Of a stretch of DNA of 64,000 bases, positions 60,781 through 64,000 are shown piece by piece. The notes beneath the pieces are model-generated. The model worked only from the letters and a program-made list of their open reading frames with translations. It searched no databases and was not told the DNA's origin. A program made the position numbers and the translations under genes. Within the stretch, counting starts at the first letter, position 1. Each line of letters opens with the position of its first letter. The DNA is from Nitrobacter sp. Nb-311A (GTDB lineage Bacteria > Pseudomonadota > Alphaproteobacteria > Rhizobiales > Xanthobacteraceae): the NCBI RefSeq assembly GCF_000152905.1, contig NZ_CH672419.1, positions 156,682-220,681 of the forward strand, given 5' to 3'.

Positions 60781-61377
60781 CTACGGTTCGCCCTCGCTAA
60801 GCGCATCGTCCAGCAATTGCCTGCAGGCGACAAGTTCGGCCAATACACCCTTTAGCTTCGTAAGCTCGACAGAGGCGGCGCCTACGCCCGGAATCGCATC
60901 GCTGTCGGGACCGGACCAGAGTACATCGTCGAGGTCGTGCCGCAGCGGCCGATGCACAACCGGCTCCCGCTCGCGAGGTGAGTTGTCGCCGTCATCTTCA
61001 TCGTCTTCCGTGTCCTCGGCGCTCTCGTAGCCGGACTCGTCCTCATCGATTTCGTCGAGAGTGTTGCGGATATCCTCCTCGATCGCGCCGAAAGCCGCGG
61101 CAGACGACCCCTCGGTCAGGCTTTGCACTGATTTGATGCCGTGCTCTTTCAGAATCCGTTGCACGCCGCGGATCGTGTAACCCTCGCTGTACAACAGATG
61201 GCGGATGCCACGAAGCAGATCGACATCGTCCGGACGATAATAACGCCGGCCGCCGCTGCGCTTCATCGGCTTGATCTGCGAAAACCGGGTCTCCCAGAAT
61301 CGCAGGACATGCTGGGGGATATCGAGATCGCCGGCGACCTCGCTAATCGTCCGAAAAGCATCCGGTGCCTTGTCCAA
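60781..61377 (-). CDS. MerR-family transcriptional regulator
   Basis: This 198-residue protein has an N-terminal MerR winged helix-turn-helix: [69 protein letters not shown]. Then comes an acidic low-complexity middle (about 110-130, [19 protein letters not shown]) and a short helical C-terminus. There is no recognisable ligand-binding domain. Placement directly after ihfA is conserved in Rhizobiales. Its target genes are unknown. Confidence 0.9.
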   Translation of the reverse strand: MDKAPDAFRTISEVAGDLDIPQHVLRFWETRFSQIKPMKRSGGRRYYRPDDVDLLRGIRHLLYSEGYTIRGVQRILKEHGIKSVQSLTEGSSAAAFGAIEEDIRNTLDEIDEDESGYESAEDTEDDEDDGDNSPREREPVVHRPLRHDLDDVLWSGPDSDAIPGVGAASVELTKLKGVLAELVACRQLLDDALSEGEP

Positions 61378-61413
61378 ATGCTCGCTCCTCTGCCAATCGC
61401 GACGAAGGCCGGA

Positions 61414-61734
61414 CTAATCCGTTTTGGCGCCGGCGCCGTTGCTGTTGATCCGCTGCTTCAGAATAGCCGACGGCTTGAAGACCATCACACGACGCGGAGA
61501 GATCGGCACCTCGGTGCCGGTCTTGGGATTGCGGCCTATACGCTGGCCTTTCTTGCGCACCATGAATGATCCGAAGGACGACAGCTTCACCGTCTCGCCC
61601 TTCTCCAGGCAGTCGGTGATCTCTTTGAGAACGAGTTCTACAAACGCAGACGACTCGGTGCGCGACAGTCCTACTTTTTTGTAGACGGCTTCGCAGAGGT
61701 CGACGCGAGTGACTGTTTTTCCGGTTCCGGTCAT
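61414..61734 (-). CDS. ihfA: Integration host factor subunit alpha
   Basis: This 106-residue nucleoid protein bends DNA as a dimer with IhfB. The start at ATG 61734 gives [20 protein letters not shown]. Family motifs are [26 protein letters not shown] and [25 protein letters not shown], with the intercalating proline in RNPKTG. A short GAGAKTD tail ends it. It lies 36 bases ahead of the merR-like gene. IHF often assists island integration, and this locus is next to the target tRNA. Confidence 0.96.
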   Translation of the reverse strand: MTGTGKTVTRVDLCEAVYKKVGLSRTESSAFVELVLKEITDCLEKGETVKLSSFGSFMVRKKGQRIGRNPKTGTEVPISPRRVMVFKPSAILKQRINSNGAGAKTD

Positions 61735-61864
61735 CGCCTGCCCCAAGCTCCCGGCGAACAATTTGTAACTGAAATTAAGAGTTTAACGGCCCACGGTCAA
61801 CCTATCACATGATGCTTTCGGATAATAGATGGCGGCATTTGCGGCGGTGACTTTGATTCAAGTC

Positions 61865-62842
61865 TTACCACCGCACGAGAACCGAGCCCCAGGTGAAGCC
61901 GCCGCCCATCGCTTCGAGTAGAACCAGATCGCCCCTTTTGATGCGTCCGTCCGCGACCGCGACCGACAATGCCAGTGGAATTGATGCAGCGGAGGTGTTG
62001 CCGTGGCGATCGACGGTCAGCACGACTTTTTCCGGCGCGATATGCAGTTTATGGGCCGACGCATCGATGATTCGCTTATTGGCCTGATGTGGAACAAACC
62101 AGTTGATATCGTCCGCGCTCGTGCCGGACGCATCGAATGCGGCGACAATGACGTCGGTAATCATGCCGACGGCATGCTTGAACACCTCGCGGCCTTCCAT
62201 CCGGAGATAACCCACGGTCCGGGTGGAAGAAGGCCCGCCATCGACATAAAGCTTTGACTGATGACGACCGTCGGAGCGCAGATGTGTCGTCAGAATTCCG
62301 CGGTCCGAAGGCTCGCCGGGCTGCTCCTGAGCTTCCAGAATGACCGCACCGGCGCCGTCGCCGAACAACACGCAGGTGGAGCGATCGGTCCAATCCAGAA
62401 TGCGCGAAAAGGTTTCGGCGCCGATCACCAGCGCGCGCTTGAACGCGCCGGAACGAAGGAAATTATCGGCGGTGGCCAGGGCAAAGACGAACCCGGAACA
62501 GACGGCCTGAAGATCAAAGGCGGCGCCGTGGGTGATGCCGAGTCCGTTCTGAACCGCGACCGCCGTCGCCGGAAACGTATGGTCCGGCGTCGACGTCGCC
62601 AACACGATCAGGTCGATCGACTGCGCGTCGACGCCGGCATGAGCAAGCGCCGCATTCGCTGCATGGATGGCGAGATGTGACGTGAATTCCCCTTCCGCGG
62701 CAATGTGGCGCTGACGAATACCGGTGCGCTGGACGATCCACTCGTCCGAAGTATCCACTTTGGTTGCCAGCTCGGAATTCGTCAGCACCCTTTGCGGAAG
62801 ATAGGAGCCGCAGCCGAGCACAACCGAACGTATCGCAGTCAA
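61865..62842 (-). CDS. fabH: 3-oxoacyl-[ACP] synthase III
   Basis: This 325-residue cytosolic enzyme condenses acetyl-CoA with malonyl-ACP to start fatty-acid synthesis. Catalytic residues are cysteine in [14 protein letters not shown] near 112, histidine in [13 protein letters not shown], and asparagine in [30 protein letters not shown] and [17 protein letters not shown] open the protein in the usual way. Its ATG overlaps the plsX stop by four bases. Confidence 0.97.
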   Translation of the reverse strand: MTAIRSVVLGCGSYLPQRVLTNSELATKVDTSDEWIVQRTGIRQRHIAAEGEFTSHLAIHAANAALAHAGVDAQSIDLIVLATSTPDHTFPATAVAVQNGLGITHGAAFDLQAVCSGFVFALATADNFLRSGAFKRALVIGAETFSRILDWTDRSTCVLFGDGAGAVILEAQEQPGEPSDRGILTTHLRSDGRHQSKLYVDGGPSSTRTVGYLRMEGREVFKHAVGMITDVIVAAFDASGTSADDINWFVPHQANKRIIDASAHKLHIAPEKVVLTVDRHGNTSAASIPLALSVAVADGRIKRGDLVLLEAMGGGFTWGSVLVRW

Positions 62843-63900
62843 GAGAGAGCCTCCTGCACTGCCGACGCCGAAGCAAGGGTGTGGCCGTGACGGTTGAGTG
62901 TTTGGTTGATCTTGGTCAGGAGATCGTATCGAACCATTTCATAGCCAACATCGACCGCGTAAGCAAAGCCCTCGGCATCGGTTCCACCATGGCTTTTGAC
63001 GACGATACCGTTCAGCCCGAGGAACACGCCGCCGTTGGACTTCCGAGGGTCCATCTTGCCGCGCAGCGCCTGGAAGGCGCTCCGCGCAAACAGATATCCG
63101 ATCCGCGACAACAGGGTGCGCGACATCGCGCTACGCAGATATTCCGCGATCTGGCGCGCTGTTCCCTCGGCGGTCTTCAGCGCGATATTGCCGCTGAAGC
63201 CTTCGGTGACGATGACGTCGGCAGCTCCCTTGCCGATCCCGTCGCCCTCGACGAAACCTATGAATTCGAGCTGCGGCAGATTTAGCGACCGTAACAATTC
63301 TGCCGCCTCCCGGATTTCCTCGCCACCCTTGACCTCCTCAACGCCGATGTTGAGAAGGCCGACCGTCGGCCGTTCGAGATCAAACAGGACGCGCGCCATG
63401 GCGCTGCCCATGATGGCGAGAGTCACCAGGTGGCCAGCGTCTCCCCCAATGGTCGCACCAAGATCGAGCACCACGGAATCGCCGCGTATGGTCGGCCAGA
63501 CTGCTGCGATCGCGGGACGATCGATGCCGGGTAACGTCCGCAGGTTGAACCGCGCCATCGCCATCAGTGCGCCGGTATTGCCGGCCGATACCGCAACGTC
63601 GGCCTCTCCCTTCTTCACCGCATCGATCGCAAGCCACATCGACGAGGTCTTGCGGCCTCGCCGCAGCGCCTGGCTCGGCTTGTCGTCCATGCTGACGGCA
63701 ACGTCGGTGTGGATGATGCGGGATACAGCCTTCATAGCTGGATGGGCGGCGAGCTGCGCTTCGATCAGAGCGCCGTTGCCATAAAGCAGAAACTCGGTAT
63801 CGGGATGACGGTTGAGTGAAATCGCGGCTCCGGGAATGACCACTGATGCGCCGATATCGCCACCCATGGCGTCAAGCGCGATTCGAACCTTCTGCGGCAT
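62839..63900 (-). CDS. plsX: Phosphate acyltransferase PlsX
   Basis: This peripheral-membrane enzyme makes acyl-phosphate from acyl-ACP for phospholipid synthesis. ATG at 63900 gives 353 residues ([20 protein letters not shown]); the frame is open to 63948. Motifs are ALDAMGGD at the N-terminus, [57 protein letters not shown] and [18 protein letters not shown]. The plsX-fabH-ihfA-merR order is standard in Rhizobiales. Confidence 0.96.
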   Translation of the reverse strand: MPQKVRIALDAMGGDIGASVVIPGAAISLNRHPDTEFLLYGNGALIEAQLAAHPAMKAVSRIIHTDVAVSMDDKPSQALRRGRKTSSMWLAIDAVKKGEADVAVSAGNTGALMAMARFNLRTLPGIDRPAIAAVWPTIRGDSVVLDLGATIGGDAGHLVTLAIMGSAMARVLFDLERPTVGLLNIGVEEVKGGEEIREAAELLRSLNLPQLEFIGFVEGDGIGKGAADVIVTEGFSGNIALKTAEGTARQIAEYLRSAMSRTLLSRIGYLFARSAFQALRGKMDPRKSNGGVFLGLNGIVVKSHGGTDAEGFAYAVDVGYEMVRYDLLTKINQTLNRHGHTLASASAVQEALS

Positions 63901-63948
63901 AGAAGTCCCGGAAACCTTGATCTTTTCAAGCCTGAAGCGCGCGGCCAA

Positions 63949-64000
63949 ACATGGAGAATGGTAGAGCGTGGCACTTTATCCACGCGGCCGCGACAATAAC
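63949..64000. other. Right edge upstream of plsX
   Basis: These 52 bases precede plsX on its coding strand. In related genomes a DUF177 gene lies upstream, but no part of it can be confirmed here. Confidence 0.3.

Overview
The window looks like chromosome of an alphaproteobacterium of the Bradyrhizobium/Rhodopseudomonas/Nitrobacter/Afipia group. Grounds: PleD-DivK and EipB genes, a DUF3572-dinB pair, the plsX-fabH-ihfA-merR-tRNA-Pro order, and dispersed palindromes of a type known from that group. The genus cannot be fixed from the sequence alone. Most of the DNA is GC-rich, with core genes packed in operons; a 20 kb accessory island is inserted at a tRNA-Pro gene.

1-14 kb: the end of an L-amino-acid ABC transporter operon (aapJ and partial aapQ, minus strand), metC (plus), then a five-gene minus-strand envelope operon: alpha-2-macroglobulin, penicillin-binding protein 1C, a GT39 glycosyltransferase, a GT2 glycosyltransferase and a small lipid-A-disaccharide-synthase-N-like membrane protein.

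14-31 kb: tRNA-Arg(UCU), the cell-cycle signalling pair divK-pleD, a DUF3572 gene coupled to a dinB gene that is broken by a complete IS5-family element, eipB, ridA, a glycerophosphodiesterase, a COG3146-type acyltransferase, trmO, a lytic transglycosylase, rplM-rpsI, an O-acetylhomoserine sulfhydrylase, a NarK-type nitrate/nitrite transporter, ctaA and a DUF2842 gene.

30.5-39 kb: an exopolysaccharide locus: CelD/BcsL-type acyltransferase, Wzc-like chain-length protein with a degenerate kinase domain, OPX outer-membrane lipoprotein, GT4 glycosyltransferase, polyprenyl-phosphate sugar-1-phosphate transferase and an O-antigen-ligase/polymerase-type protein. A saccharopine-dehydrogenase-like gene follows.

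40.45-60.67 kb: an integrated element bounded by a 55-bp direct repeat made of the 3' part of tRNA-Pro(GGG). It has a DUF4102-type integrase, an AlpA-like regulator, a primase-polymerase/DUF3987 replication protein, a second integrase, a secreted nuclease, an HD phosphohydrolase with a YwgA-like partner, a SRAP protein with small partners, a frameshifted ATP-dependent DNA ligase, several small unknown genes, a WbuC-like cupin and an orphan podovirus-like tail fibre. No capsid, portal, terminase or conjugation genes are seen, so it resembles a phage satellite or genomic island more than a prophage. Paired 9-bp motifs spaced 11 bp occur at both ends and look like integrase arm sites.

60.7-64 kb: the core resumes with merR-like, ihfA, fabH and plsX on the minus strand.

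The most interesting parts are the HD-YwgA pair, the repeat architecture of the island (arm-site candidates, duplicated 57-bp blocks around alpA, a 17-bp inverted repeat after the primase, paired hairpin repeats near the HD and SRAP genes), and the orphan tail-fibre/cupin cargo.
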